The position numbers were made by a program, and so were the translations under genes. From Paenibacillus sp. yr247 (GTDB lineage: Bacteria > Bacillota > Bacilli > Paenibacillales > NBRC-103111), in NCBI RefSeq assembly GCF_900103825.1, contig NZ_FNIF01000002.1, positions 819,304 to 883,303 on the forward strand: 64,000 nucleotides of DNA. The letters are read 5' to 3'. Position 1 is the stretch's first letter, and the number at the start of each line of letters is the position of its first letter. Below the pieces are notes generated by a model. That model had not been told where the DNA came from. It searched no databases and saw only the letters and a program-made list of their open reading frames with translations. Shown piece by piece: positions 9,532-16,752 of this stretch.

Positions 9532-9861
9532 TTACAACGCAATCTTCGGCTCACGATCAATGGTTAACAATCCATTCAACTCTTGCTGCACATCCGTAAG
9601 CTGCGTATAACAGAAGCCGCATACGTAATCCAAGTCTCTGATGGCCTGCGTGATATTACGATACCGCGTGAGGAATTCTTCCTCGGTTTTCACTTGGTTG
9701 CCATAACCCCAACCTTTTTCGGTCATAAAAGCGATGCCGCCATAGGCTGCTCCCATTTCTGACCACACCAGTAACCCCTTGCGATCAAACCAGTACAGGA
9801 ATCTTGGATCCTCCAGCTTCTGATGCTTGCGCACACCATTGAAGCCTAAAAAATAAGTCAA
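9532..9861 (-). pseudogene. GH2 beta-galactosidase, C-terminal fragment of the TIM barrel
   Basis: A 109-residue frame matches the catalytic-barrel region of family 2 glycoside hydrolases: GFNGVRKHQKLEDPRFLYWFDRKGLLVWSEMG, later AIRDLDYVCGFCYTQLTDVQQELNGLLT, the typical end of the barrel in beta-galactosidase/beta-glucuronidase proteins. Normal members exceed 600 residues. The N-terminal sugar-binding and immunoglobulin-like domains are absent, and homology starts abruptly about five residues after the first possible start (a TTG with no ribosome site). It is most likely the stump of a gene truncated by deletion. Confidence 0.8.
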
Positions 9862-9867
9862 TACATG

Positions 9868-9896
9868 TTGTTTAATTAACTTACAAGTTATACAAT
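9868..9896 (+). promoter_or_regulatory. promoter with operator inside the spacer
   Basis: The -35 TTGTTT (9868-9873) and -10 TACAAT (9891-9896) are 17 bases apart. The inverted repeat TAACTT-AC-AAGTTA (9877-9890) fills most of the spacer. This is the expected geometry for autorepression by the ArsR-type winged helix at the start of the next gene. Confidence 0.6.
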
Positions 9897-9923
9897 AGAT
9901 AAAAACTAAAAATGAGGTACCCC

Positions 9924-10832
9924 ATGCAGATTGAAGTTTCCACTAAGAATATGTCTTTTCTAGAATGCTTCTCTTCAGAAACCAGAGTGAAAATGATTGA
10001 ACTCCTTCATCATGAACCTTTAAATATCAAACAACTTTCGCAGCGACTTGAAATTTCATCAGCCATTGTAACTAAACATATTCAGAAACTTGAACAAGCA
10101 GGCATCGTATCCTCGGAAAATGCCACTGGTATTCGCGGAACGCAGAAAATCTGTCATTTGAAATTAGAACAAGCTGTTCTGCAATTTAAGCCAAAGAAAC
10201 AGTCTGAACTTCCGACTAATTCCTTATCGATCCCGGTCGGCCAATATTCCTCTTTTGAGGTTAAACCCACATGCGGCCTTGCTTCTCCTACGCAGCTAAT
10301 TGGTGTACTGGATGATCCGCGCTATTTCGCTGATCCTGGGCATGTACATGCGGGTATACTCTGGTTTGGAAGCGGTTATGTGGAATATCGAATTCCTAAC
10401 TTTCTTCACCGTAATCAAAAGCTGCGTTCCTTGGAAATTTCGTTCGAAATTTGTTCCGAAGCGCCAGGGTACAACGAAAACTGGCCATCTGATATTTCTT
10501 TCTTTATCAATGAGATTCCCCTCGGCATGTGGACGAGCCCGGGTGATTTCGGCGCTCAAAGAGGTGTCTTGTCACCCGATTGGTGGAGCAGCAGCAACAC
10601 ACAGCACGGTCTGTTAAAAGTAATATCTGTAGGCACCGCCGGCTCTTATTTAGACGGAACGAAAATTTCTGACACCACCATGGATGATTTATCCGTCACT
10701 TTTGCCAAAGATATCAACTTCCGCATCGCATCGTTGGAAACTTCACCAAACTGCGGCGGAATCACTTTATTCGGCAAGAATTTCGGCAATTATGCGCAGG
10801 ATATTGTCGTCACCATGCATGAGGATAAATAA
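9924..10832 (+). CDS. two-domain regulator: ArsR-type helix-turn-helix plus beta-rich sensor
   Basis: Protein of 302 residues. Residues 10-70 form an ArsR/HTH_20-like winged helix (SSETRVKMIELLHHEPLNIKQLSQRLEISSAIVTKHIQKLEQAGIV). Residues from about 110 onward are rich in beta-strand patterns (HAGILWFGSGYVEYRIPN, SLEISFEICSEAPG, ISFFINEIPLGMW), like a carbohydrate-binding or jelly-roll domain; I do not recognise a named family. I chose the ATG at 9924 because GAGGT lies about six bases upstream. A sugar or glycan ligand is inferred from the adjacent GH2 stump and from the beta-rich domain. Confidence 0.75.
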   Translation: MQIEVSTKNMSFLECFSSETRVKMIELLHHEPLNIKQLSQRLEISSAIVTKHIQKLEQAGIVSSENATGIRGTQKICHLKLEQAVLQFKPKKQSELPTNSLSIPVGQYSSFEVKPTCGLASPTQLIGVLDDPRYFADPGHVHAGILWFGSGYVEYRIPNFLHRNQKLRSLEISFEICSEAPGYNENWPSDISFFINEIPLGMWTSPGDFGAQRGVLSPDWWSSSNTQHGLLKVISVGTAGSYLDGTKISDTTMDDLSVTFAKDINFRIASLETSPNCGGITLFGKNFGNYAQDIVVTMHEDK

Positions 10833-10857
10833 GCCGCCTTACGCTGCGATGAATAGT

Positions 10858-10903
10858 CAAAACCCCCTTAGAATCTGTTAGAGTCTAAGGGGGTTTTGAT
10901 TTG
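10858..10903 (+). terminator. intrinsic terminator
   Basis: CAAAACCCCCTTAGA pairs with TCTAAGGGGGTTTTG around a 12-base loop, followed by ATTTGT. The A-run at the 5' side makes it potentially bidirectional. It follows the two-domain regulator gene. Confidence 0.85.
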
Positions 10904-11140
10904 TATTAGGACTGATTAAGGCTCCGGAACGCCAATGTTTCTCCACTTAACGGTCAACCGATTGACAATGTGATTTTGTAAAGTAATTGCTGGTAAATAG
11001 TTGAAGATTCAATTCTTTTTAAAAAGCGATGAAATTGACAATATACTTGACATCCAAAAAGCACCTGTACGATTTGAGCGAAAAATAGGTGGTTTTTGAA
11101 GCGGAAAAAGAGGGAGAAAGAGAGACTATGTAAACCACCG

Positions 11141-12322
11141 TCAACCATTCGCGTATGAGAGCATAATACCTTCCGGTGTTGGGATGAAATGATGGTGAGC
11201 CTCGAATATGGCTTTCAGCATGTGAAGCGCATCTTGGTTCTGCTGATTTAACTTTGCATTCTTTTTAAGGATCAAAAGCAAGGACTTGTTCGCAATGATC
11301 CCCTGCAGTTGGTTTTTTAATTCCACTGCGTTCTTCACTTCAATCGCAGCCCCTAGACCAACCAGATAAGCCGCGTTGTCCTGTTCTTGTCCAGGTATCG
11401 GCTTGTACAGCATCATCGGTAGCTCAAGTGCAAGCGCCTCTGAAATGGTGAGTCCTCCCGGCTTCGTCACGATCAGATCGGATAAAGCCATCAATTCATG
11501 GACGTGATCTACGAACCCTGTAACTTTTACGCGATGGCGTGTTTTCTTGCCGCCCAGCTCCTCCTCGAGCTGCTGCTTAAGCTTTTCATTTCGCCCGCAT
11601 ACGAAAACAAACTGTACCGGCACTGCCAGATCATCCGATTGCAGGACGGACTTGAACTGCTTGCCGATTAGGCCATGCCCGCCCCCCATCACCAGCACGG
11701 TCGGCATATTTCGATGCAAACCATGCTTATCACGGAGCATCGTCCGATCATAAGCTTGCGTGAAAGGCATCCGGATAGGAATCCCGGTGACCACAATTCG
11801 ATTCTCTGGGATCCGGTATCGCAGCAAAGCTTGCTTAACGTGCTCGGCGCCAACCAGATAACGATCCGTTCCCGGGTGAACCCAGTAGCTGTGATCCGTA
11901 TAATCGGTCATTACCGTTACCGTTGGCACCGTCGTCAGTCCATTGCATTTCAAGTATGACATTGCCGCGGCAGCCCCTGGGAGGGTGCATACCACTTCTG
12001 TCGGCTCCTCTTCATTAAGCAACTCCAGCATCCGGTCAGTGCTGAACGATTTCATCCTTTTTAACATATGGGATAACGTATTATCATCACGTGTCTTACG
12101 ATACAAATATCCGTAGACCGAAGGCAGACTTTGCACCCACTTCATGTAGCAATATTTGCCCACCGAATGCAGGTAAGGGTGTGTCCACTCTAAGAAATCG
12201 ATTACTTTCACGTCCACATCCGGTTTGTGAAACCGCGCCGCTTCGAGAATGGCTTGCGCCGCTTTATTATGCCCGTCCCCTAGACTGCCTGTCAGGATTA
12301 ATAGTTTGTCCCTACGTTTCAT
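11141..12322 (-). CDS. UgtP/MGDG-synthase-like processive diacylglycerol glycosyltransferase
   Basis: Protein of 393 residues in the GT28 family, close in length to Bacillus UgtP, which moves glucose from UDP-glucose onto diacylglycerol to make glycolipid anchors. Visible features are the N-terminal lipid-side segment LLILTGSLGDGHNKAAQAI, VMTDYTDHSYWVHPGTDRYLV near 140-160, the Rossmann start PTVLVMGGGHGL near 205, and the donor site VTKPGGLTISEALALELPMMLYKPIPGQEQDN near 305-335. No transmembrane helix is present; these enzymes are peripheral membrane proteins. Its ATG overlaps the stop of a short upstream frame (ATGA), so it seems to be the last gene of an operon whose earlier members have decayed. 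Confidence 0.85.
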   Translation of the reverse strand: MKRRDKLLILTGSLGDGHNKAAQAILEAARFHKPDVDVKVIDFLEWTHPYLHSVGKYCYMKWVQSLPSVYGYLYRKTRDDNTLSHMLKRMKSFSTDRMLELLNEEEPTEVVCTLPGAAAAMSYLKCNGLTTVPTVTVMTDYTDHSYWVHPGTDRYLVGAEHVKQALLRYRIPENRIVVTGIPIRMPFTQAYDRTMLRDKHGLHRNMPTVLVMGGGHGLIGKQFKSVLQSDDLAVPVQFVFVCGRNEKLKQQLEEELGGKKTRHRVKVTGFVDHVHELMALSDLIVTKPGGLTISEALALELPMMLYKPIPGQEQDNAAYLVGLGAAIEVKNAVELKNQLQGIIANKSLLLILKKNAKLNQQNQDALHMLKAIFEAHHHFIPTPEGIMLSYANG

Positions 12323-12486
12323 CTTCTAAGTCCCCCTTCGAACTTGCGTTGCTGCGTATTCACGGCAATCGACTCCGTTAACCATCCTCTCCGAATACGT
12401 TCCACGGCATACACGGCATACACGGCACCCTCGGTTATATAATACGTGCGGCGATCCTTATAAGACAGATACAGGTACCCGACCAA
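12319..12486 (-). pseudogene. short coupled frame upstream of the UgtP-like gene (likely remnant)
   Basis: About 55 codons from a TTG read LVGYLYLSYKDRRTYYITEG, then VYAVYAVERIRRGWLTESIA, and end in a TGA that overlaps the glycosyltransferase ATG by four bases. Codon choice and composition look genuinely coding, and the stop/start overlap is typical of an operon. The VYAVYAV stretch corresponds to a 9-bp tandem repeat (CACGGCATA on the plus strand, near 12405-12428). There is no good ribosome site, so this is probably the 3' part of a gene whose 5' part is missing. The family was not recognised. Confidence 0.5.
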
Positions 12487-12519
12487 CAGAAATCCATACC
12501 AGGATAGTTGTTATATTTA

Positions 12520-12645
12520 TCATAAAGGAGATCCGGTTCCTTCTAAACGCACTAAGGGACTGTCTTTCGTTAGCCAAAGGTCTTGATAAAACCTAGACCA
12601 AAGGCTAAGTTCTTGAATGAGATCCTTCGCAATACGATCCATCAT
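12520..12645 (-). pseudogene. short coding-like frame between yhgE remnant and UgtP-like gene
   Basis: An open frame of 41 codons begins MMDRIAKDLIQELSLWSRFY and ends just upstream of the coupled frame, in a different phase. It has protein-like composition but a weak ribosome site. It may be the 5' part of the same damaged gene whose 3' part lies at 12319-12486; I did not recognise the family. Confidence 0.4.
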
Positions 12646-12664
12646 GGCATAGAAGAATTTGTTG

Positions 12665-12904
12665 TTAAGAAATCAATTTCGTTTGCTTTGCCTTCTCCGA
12701 AACGTGCTTCGTATAACCGCTAAGCGGCTTTTTCAGAGCTAGAGCAATCACATAACAAGCCAAGATGAACACGAACAGGAAGAACACATCCTTAAGCCCA
12801 AACGGCACCAGCATCCCACCTACCGCCTCGAGAAAAAGACCGGTGGGCACTTTCCACAAGTTGATAAGATCCGTCCAATAAATGCTGAAAATCTTCTTCA
12901 TCAA
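12665..12904 (-). pseudogene. YhgE/Pip-domain membrane protein with internal deletion
   Basis: A 79-residue frame looks like the two ends of a much larger protein joined together. Residues 1-20 (KKIFSIYWTDLINLWKVPTG) match the start of YhgE/Pip membrane proteins, which normally run to several hundred residues. Residues 22-79 (LEAVGGML...FILACYVIALALKKPLSGYT, KHVSEKAKQTKLI) resemble their last membrane helix and basic tail. The junction is near residue 20 and keeps the frame. The start ATG (12901) has an upstream AGGTGG. A genuine short membrane protein cannot be excluded, but an in-frame deletion explains both ends better. Confidence 0.6.
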
Positions 12905-13005
12905 CGTTCCACCTGCCCCTTCGCATTTGGTTTTTAATGTAACCTGACATCTTCTTAGCCATACAAAATAGATCAGCGAAACTCTAACCTTGACGAATAC
13001 GCAGA

Positions 13006-13106
13006 TGTGGATAACTTAGATTGTGGATATGTGCATAAAGCATTGACTATCTTATGCACAGCCTACTCTGTGGACATGTTGATACTGTTGGTAACTATGT
13101 GGATAA
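13006..13106. other. cluster of DnaA-box-like nonamers
   Basis: Within 101 bases there are two perfect DnaA boxes in the same orientation (TGTGGATAA at 13006-13014 and 13098-13106), plus TGTGGATAT at 13022-13030, TGTGGACAT at 13069-13077, TGTGCATAA at 13030-13038 and, inverted, TTATGCACA at 13052-13060. The last two also form an inverted repeat. No dnaA, dnaN or other replication gene is nearby, so this is not an obvious origin. It resembles the DnaA-box clusters that titrate DnaA away from oriC in Bacillus. Confidence 0.65.
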
Positions 13107-13193
13107 GTGAAATAGGGGTGGGTAAATTCCGAAAAAAGAGGGAGGGTTGGGTAAGAGAGTATCCTGTAGTAAGCGGAGGTGAAGGAGAACTAG

Positions 13194-13481
13194 ATGGGGG
13201 TTGAGATGGATATTCCGACAGAAAGAAATCTGTGTGAATCAATCCTTAACGAGGTAAAAAGAGGGAGGCTACATGCGGAATCATTAACCATGTTAATTAT
13301 TTGCACATTACGTCGCTTAAAACTTCATCTTTGGCGGCGAAGCAGGTTGAAAGAGAACAAGGGGGATCTAAGAGCAAGACCCTTTGACGGGGACCGACTC
13401 AAAAAGAAACAAAGAAACCTCCAAACCCACAGTGGGGTTGGAGGTTTCTTAATTAGCAGGAACGGTAAACACAGAAATTAA
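13194..13481 (+). CDS. small hypothetical protein (doubtful)
   Basis: A frame of 95 codons begins MGVEMDIPTERNLCESILNE six bases after AAGGAG, with a second GGAGGTGA just upstream. The first 45 residues look coding; the C-terminal half is lysine/arginine-rich and reads straight through the terminator hairpin at 13412-13450, which is unusual for a real gene. No family was recognised. It could be a short gene that lost its stop, or a chance frame. Confidence 0.3.
   Translation: MGVEMDIPTERNLCESILNEVKRGRLHAESLTMLIICTLRRLKLHLWRRSRLKENKGDLRARPFDGDRLKKKQRNLQTHSGVGGFLISRNGKHRN
13412..13450. terminator. intrinsic terminator hairpin (CCTCCAAACCCAC type)
   Basis: AAGAAACCTCCAAACCC pairs with GGGTTGGAGGTTTCTT with one bulged base around ACAGTG. 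It can act on both strands. The CCTCC-AAA...GGAGG core recurs in other hairpins of this window. The next 135 bases contain only a dubious 35-codon frame (13508-13615). Confidence 0.75.
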
Positions 13482-13586
13482 CGTAGTTCCCGTTAGAATC
13501 ATCCAACATGCTGCAGGCAAAGAAGAAAAGCAGTCGACTTCAAGAGATCGCCTACAACCTTAAACTCATGTTAGATAAGGGGGTTA

Positions 13587-14027
13587 TCAAGAACTTTTTT
13601 CTAGTAGAAACTTGATTTTTTTCAAGTCCTTGTTGTTTGCCCTTTTCATCATCAAGGACATAAAAGGAGCAAATAACATTGAAAACCCCGTGGGATTACC
13701 TTTATTGCGTAAAGTCATTCGAGTTGAATTCCCCTCAGCGATTTCCCAAGTGTAAGTTGTTTCCATTGGAAAGGGGCCGTCGGCCGTTCTCATTACTAGC
13801 TTTTTTCCTGGAATATACTCAGCCATTTGATAGACATATGAAAGTTGTTTTCCGAGGAATGCAGCTTTAAATGCAACTTTAGAACCAACTTTCAACGGTT
13901 TTGGTGTTTGCCATACGGCAGAATGAATATTGACATACCATTCTGGCGCATGATCGGGATTCGCGGCATAATCCGAAACTTTATCACGAGGACAATTTAT
14001 TGTTATTTCTGTTAATACATCAACCAT
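13587..14027 (-). CDS. SRPBCC-family protein (polyketide-cyclase-like)
   Basis: Protein of 146 residues with the START/Bet v1-like fold signature: ITINCPRDKVSDYAANPDHAPEWYVNIHSAVW at the start, then a strand-rich middle (KVGSKVAFKA, KKLVMRTADGPFPMETTYTWE) and a basic C-terminal helix. Such proteins bind hydrophobic ligands in an internal cavity; no catalytic residues can be assigned. The ATG at 14027 is preferred because GGAGG lies eight bases upstream; the frame extends further but without a site. It is the last gene of the ArsR-headed operon that begins at 15477. Confidence 0.8.
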   Translation of the reverse strand: MVDVLTEITINCPRDKVSDYAANPDHAPEWYVNIHSAVWQTPKPLKVGSKVAFKAAFLGKQLSYVYQMAEYIPGKKLVMRTADGPFPMETTYTWEIAEGNSTRMTLRNKGNPTGFSMLFAPFMSLMMKRANNKDLKKIKFLLEKSS

Positions 14028-14088
14028 TTCCGGTACCTCCAATGAAAAAGGAAAAGCGCGCATAAAAATCGCGCGCCACTTCACATAA

Positions 14089-14478
14089 TTAAGCTAAGAG
14101 TTTCTCAATAGGCTTCCAGTAGTTATCATGCCATCCGGTTGCGAGGTGTTCGCCTGTTCCTTCTGGGAAACTAGAGTGGTCGAATACAAGCAGAGTCTCG
14201 GAGCCTTGCTCCTTGAGCTCGAATTTGACTACAGAGTAAACCCCTTCCTCCCAATTAGCAACACGCCATGCTTGTACAATTCGCTTGTTCGGTACGAGTT
14301 CGATGTTGCGCCCCAAAATCATACCACCGAAACAAGAGAATGTTCCGCCTTCTTCTGCGTTGATATCTGTCGGAGCGCCGCCAGTAGCCTTGCTGAATTG
14401 CTCGCTGCTAAGGAGGGCATTGTAAATACGATCCGGACTAGCTTTAAACGTAACTTCTTGATGGATTGCAGCGGACAT
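14089..14478 (-). CDS. SRPBCC/AHSA1-domain protein
   Basis: Protein of 129 residues with the AHSA1 (activator of Hsp90 homologue) form of the SRPBCC fold: IHQEVTFKASPDRIYNALLSSEQFSKATGG at the start and the diagnostic closing HDNYWKPIEKLL, typical of these cavity proteins. Its ATG lies only one base beyond the stop of the DUF1059 gene. A GTG nine bases earlier is in frame but would overlap that stop. The ligand is unknown. It is one of three SRPBCC proteins in the same operon, so they may bind different ligands or act in sequence. Confidence 0.82.
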   Translation of the reverse strand: MSAAIHQEVTFKASPDRIYNALLSSEQFSKATGGAPTDINAEEGGTFSCFGGMILGRNIELVPNKRIVQAWRVANWEEGVYSVVKFELKEQGSETLLVFDHSSFPEGTGEHLATGWHDNYWKPIEKLLA

Positions 14479-14479
14479 C

Positions 14480-14659
14480 TTACACACCTACCTTTAATTG
14501 CTCGTCCTTGTTCTGAAGCCACTGCTCCAGCATTTCAACAGTCATGCTTTTCAGCATATCCGAGTGATCTTGAATGGCGTGATGCCACATGGCAGCTTCT
14601 ACCTTATATTTGTTTTCGTCCGTTACTTTAAATCCGCAGTTGCAAGTTAGTGTTTTCAT
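14480..14659 (-). CDS. DUF1059-domain small protein
   Basis: Protein of 59 residues that begins MKTLTCNCGFKVTDENKYKVE, with a CxC motif at residues 6-8 and two histidines in MWHHAIQDHSD. This matches the short DUF1059 family, whose role is not known; the Cys/His pattern may bind a metal. GGAGA lies about 11 bases before the ATG. It sits between two SRPBCC genes in the ArsR operon, with almost no space on its downstream side. Confidence 0.75.
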   Translation of the reverse strand: MKTLTCNCGFKVTDENKYKVEAAMWHHAIQDHSDMLKSMTVEMLEQWLQNKDEQLKVGV

Positions 14660-14711
14660 ATGATTGATAGTCTCCTTTGAATTTAGATGTTTATTATTTT
14701 TATTTATAAAA

Positions 14712-15170
14712 TTAATGCATAGCTTTTTCAGACCAAGGATCGACGCCCGCATCTTGACCTTGCGCCACCGTTTGCAGGCGAGGCATGTAATGCGACCAGC
14801 CTTGTTGGTGAGCAGCAACTTCCGTTGCCGGCAAATCGTAATGCGTCAACACTAAGAGAGTGCCGTTATCTTTGGGTGTAAGTCTGAATTCAACGGTACT
14901 TGATCCAGGAGGCACCACATTCGATTTATCCCATCCCCATGTCATAACGATTTTCTCGTTCGGGATAATCTCCTTATACTCACCCATCGCAATGTCGCTA
15001 CCGTTAACATCGATGCGATATTTGCCACCGATACTCGGGTCTAACAGAACATGGCGTCCCATCCAACGAACCAATTTGTCAGGATCGGTAAAAAATGAGA
15101 ACAATGTCTCCGGACGGCATTCAATAAAAACCTCTTTCTTGATCGTATCACTACTGCTGATTGAAGTCAT
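14712..15170 (-). CDS. SRPBCC/AHSA1-domain protein
   Basis: Protein of 152 residues with an AHSA1-type fold (KKEVFIECRPETLFSFFTDPDKLVRWMG near the start and HQQGWSHYMPRLQTVAQG at the end). Its ATG lies inside the end of the ArsR gene (20-bp overlap) and follows AGGAGA, so the two proteins are probably made from one message in a fixed ratio. ArsR/AHSA1 pairs of this type are common in Bacillales; the ligand is not known. Confidence 0.85.
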   Translation of the reverse strand: MTSISSSDTIKKEVFIECRPETLFSFFTDPDKLVRWMGRHVLLDPSIGGKYRIDVNGSDIAMGEYKEIIPNEKIVMTWGWDKSNVVPPGSSTVEFRLTPKDNGTLLVLTHYDLPATEVAAHQQGWSHYMPRLQTVAQGQDAGVDPWSEKAMH

Positions 15171-15477
15171 GTTTTCTCCTTTCTTCCTCTTCCGCGGCTT
15201 CTTTCAAGCGCATCAAGCTGTCATCCCAGAAGCTCTCGATATACTGTATCAATTCGGCGAAACCTTCCCTCCTAATGCCATAAAATCGTTTGGTGCCTGC
15301 CCGCCTAACAACGACGAGCCCAGCCTCTTCAAGAACTTTAAGATGCTGTGAAATTGCTGGTGCTGAAATGTCAAAATGTGACGCAATGGCGCTGGAGGTC
15401 AGCTCCCCATCACGGACGAGATGTAAAATATCTCGGCGCCTAGGTTCCGTTATTGCTTGAATGGCTTTATCGATCAT
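15151..15477 (-). CDS. ArsR-family transcriptional regulator
   Basis: Protein of 108 residues with a complete winged helix (MIDKAIQAITEPRRRDILHLV, then SSAIASHFDISAPAISQHLKVLEEAGLVVVRR). No metal-binding cysteine pairs are present, so it is the non-metal ArsR type usually paired with SRPBCC proteins. There is no ribosome site before the ATG, and the -10 of the promoter ends six bases before it, which predicts a leaderless message. It heads the operon arsR-SRPBCC-DUF1059-SRPBCC-SRPBCC and probably represses it. Confidence 0.88.
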   Translation of the reverse strand: MIDKAIQAITEPRRRDILHLVRDGELTSSAIASHFDISAPAISQHLKVLEEAGLVVVRRAGTKRFYGIRREGFAELIQYIESFWDDSLMRLKEAAEEEERRKHDFNQQ

Positions 15478-15483
15478 GACATT

Positions 15484-15512
15484 AATTTAGCATACACTTA
15501 ATTAAGTGTCAA
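15484..15512 (-). promoter_or_regulatory. ArsR operon promoter with 16-bp palindromic operator
   Basis: Reading leftwards, a perfect -35 TTGACA (15512-15507), a 17-base spacer and TAAATT (15489-15484) lie immediately before the ArsR ATG. A perfect palindrome, ACACTTAATTAAGTGT (15494-15509), overlaps the -35 and the spacer. Bound ArsR would block RNA polymerase directly. Confidence 0.7.
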
Positions 15513-15600
15513 CTTAAATAAAAAATATTGCACAATGACTTAATTTGATATATTCTGACCTGGAGTCCTACCAACTATACAAAAAAGGAGCATTCCAACC

Positions 15601-15972
15601 ATGTCTTTTCCTCGTCCGTCTCAAGATGCTAAAGCATTTTTCTCATTCGTAATGCCCGATGACCCCTATATCCAAGTACGTCCCATGTTTGGTAACTTGG
15701 CCGGGTTTATTAACGGCAATATGTTCGTCGGCCTTTTTGGCGAGCAAATTTTTATTCGTCTGCCGGAACAAGAGCGCAGAGAGCTCCTTACCATTGAAGG
15801 TACCTCCGAGTTTGCTCCAATGCCAAGCCGTCCGATGAAGGAGTATGTTGCTTTGCCGGAAAGCTGGAATCAAGAACCTGATCAGATCCGCACCTGGATT
15901 CAACGTTCCCTAGCATGGGCTGAATCACTACCCGAAAAAGTGCCCGCTAAGAAGAAACCCAAAAAAGCCTGA
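15601..15972 (+). CDS. TfoX/Sxy N-terminal-domain protein
   Basis: Protein of 123 residues. It shows the TfoX N-terminal pattern (VRPMFGNLAGFINGNMFVGLFGEQIFIRLPEQER, then MPSRPMKEYVALPESW) and a lysine-rich tail. The C-terminal TfoX domain is absent, as in many stand-alone Bacillales proteins whose role is unknown. AAAGGAG lies upstream of the ATG. The last codons overlap the left arm of its terminator. Confidence 0.8.
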   Translation: MSFPRPSQDAKAFFSFVMPDDPYIQVRPMFGNLAGFINGNMFVGLFGEQIFIRLPEQERRELLTIEGTSEFAPMPSRPMKEYVALPESWNQEPDQIRTWIQRSLAWAESLPEKVPAKKKPKKA

Positions 15973-15990
15973 TCTCCTTCGATCAGGCTT
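15965..15990 (+). terminator. intrinsic terminator overlapping a stop codon
   Basis: AAGCCTGATC pairs perfectly with GATCAGGCTT around TCCTTC. The left arm contains the stop codon region of the TfoX-like gene. The downstream run is CCCCCTTCTTTT, so termination may be moderate. Confidence 0.7.
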
Positions 15991-16033
15991 CCCCCTTCTT
16001 TTATGTGAAAATAGACTCAAAGGAGTAAATGAT

Positions 16034-16441
16034 ATGTCGACTGAACTGGGTACCAAAGAAAACCCTTGGAAATTAAAGACTCCTCCTAAAACATCCGAAT
16101 ATGAAATGTATAAGGATGAAAAAGATGGAAAAACCATTATTGTTTGCACCGTAGGTAAAACTATTTTGCATTATGACTATCGCTGCATTGATGACTTAAA
16201 CGCTATGCTCAAGCAGCATGGAGATTGGATGGAGCTAGGCAGCGCTGTTGAGCAGAAACCTGCAAAAGAAGGTATGGTTGAAGCTTGGGGACGTTCTCCT
16301 GAAAATCCAGTTGGCGGTTGGTACGGCTTGAAAAAAGGTTTTCGCGGCAGATTCGGCATGTATATCCCCCCGTTGATGGAAGAGTTAGGGCTTGCGGAAG
16401 TGGAACACAATGCAAGGAACAATCGAATACGGGCAGTTTAA
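16034..16441 (+). CDS. small cytoplasmic protein, DUF6855-like
   Basis: Protein of 135 residues, beginning MSTELGTKENPWKLKTPPKT and containing a conserved-looking GGWYGLKKGFRGRFGMYIPP block near residue 95. AAAGGAG lies eight bases before the ATG. The pattern resembles a small uncharacterised family (I associate it with DUF6855); no catalytic motif, signal peptide or membrane segment is visible. It is transcribed separately from the TfoX-like gene by position, since a terminator lies between them. Confidence 0.65.
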   Translation: MSTELGTKENPWKLKTPPKTSEYEMYKDEKDGKTIIVCTVGKTILHYDYRCIDDLNAMLKQHGDWMELGSAVEQKPAKEGMVEAWGRSPENPVGGWYGLKKGFRGRFGMYIPPLMEELGLAEVEHNARNNRIRAV

Positions 16442-16752
16442 CAGTGTCTCACCGCCATAATAACCTGTGGGACAGCCTTTAATTCCTTAACTTTTATTCT
16501 CTTGTACGTCTTTTTCAGACAACGGTAAATTCGCAAGTAGTTACTGCTTAACTGGAATTTCTCCAGCTAATTAAGCGATAGCCTCGCTTTTTACGAAAAG
16601 ATAATGGAATTAACAGGAGAAAACCCAGTTATATAGATGGCCGACGCAACGCATCAGCTTCGAACCGAGAGCTTCGAAGGATAACAGCATGGCTCGGAAG
16701 CGTACGCTTCTCCGAGAGCCAAAGGCTACTCGGCAGACTGCCGCTCCGCCTC
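16442..16752. other. intergenic region with hairpins
   Basis: No gene seen. A short inverted repeat (CTCGGAAGCG and CGCTTCTCCGAG, about 16692-16715) may help end the leftward guanidine operon, whose last gene stops at 16753. The remainder shows no recognisable element. Confidence 0.4.

Noticed and set aside
10954..11148. Minus-strand frame of 64 codons upstream of the UgtP-like gene end
   Set aside because: No ribosome site, low-complexity residues and overlap with the glycosyltransferase stop; treated as chance. A short plus-strand stretch near 10920-10980 looks like a glycoside hydrolase tail but is too short to call.
13007..13204. Plus-strand frame across the DnaA-box cluster
   Set aside because: Starts inside the boxes with no ribosome site and has no protein-like composition; the nonamers explain the sequence better.
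13508..13615. 35-codon plus-strand frame before the SRPBCC gene end
   Set aside because: No ribosome site and it overlaps the end of the SRPBCC gene on the other strand.
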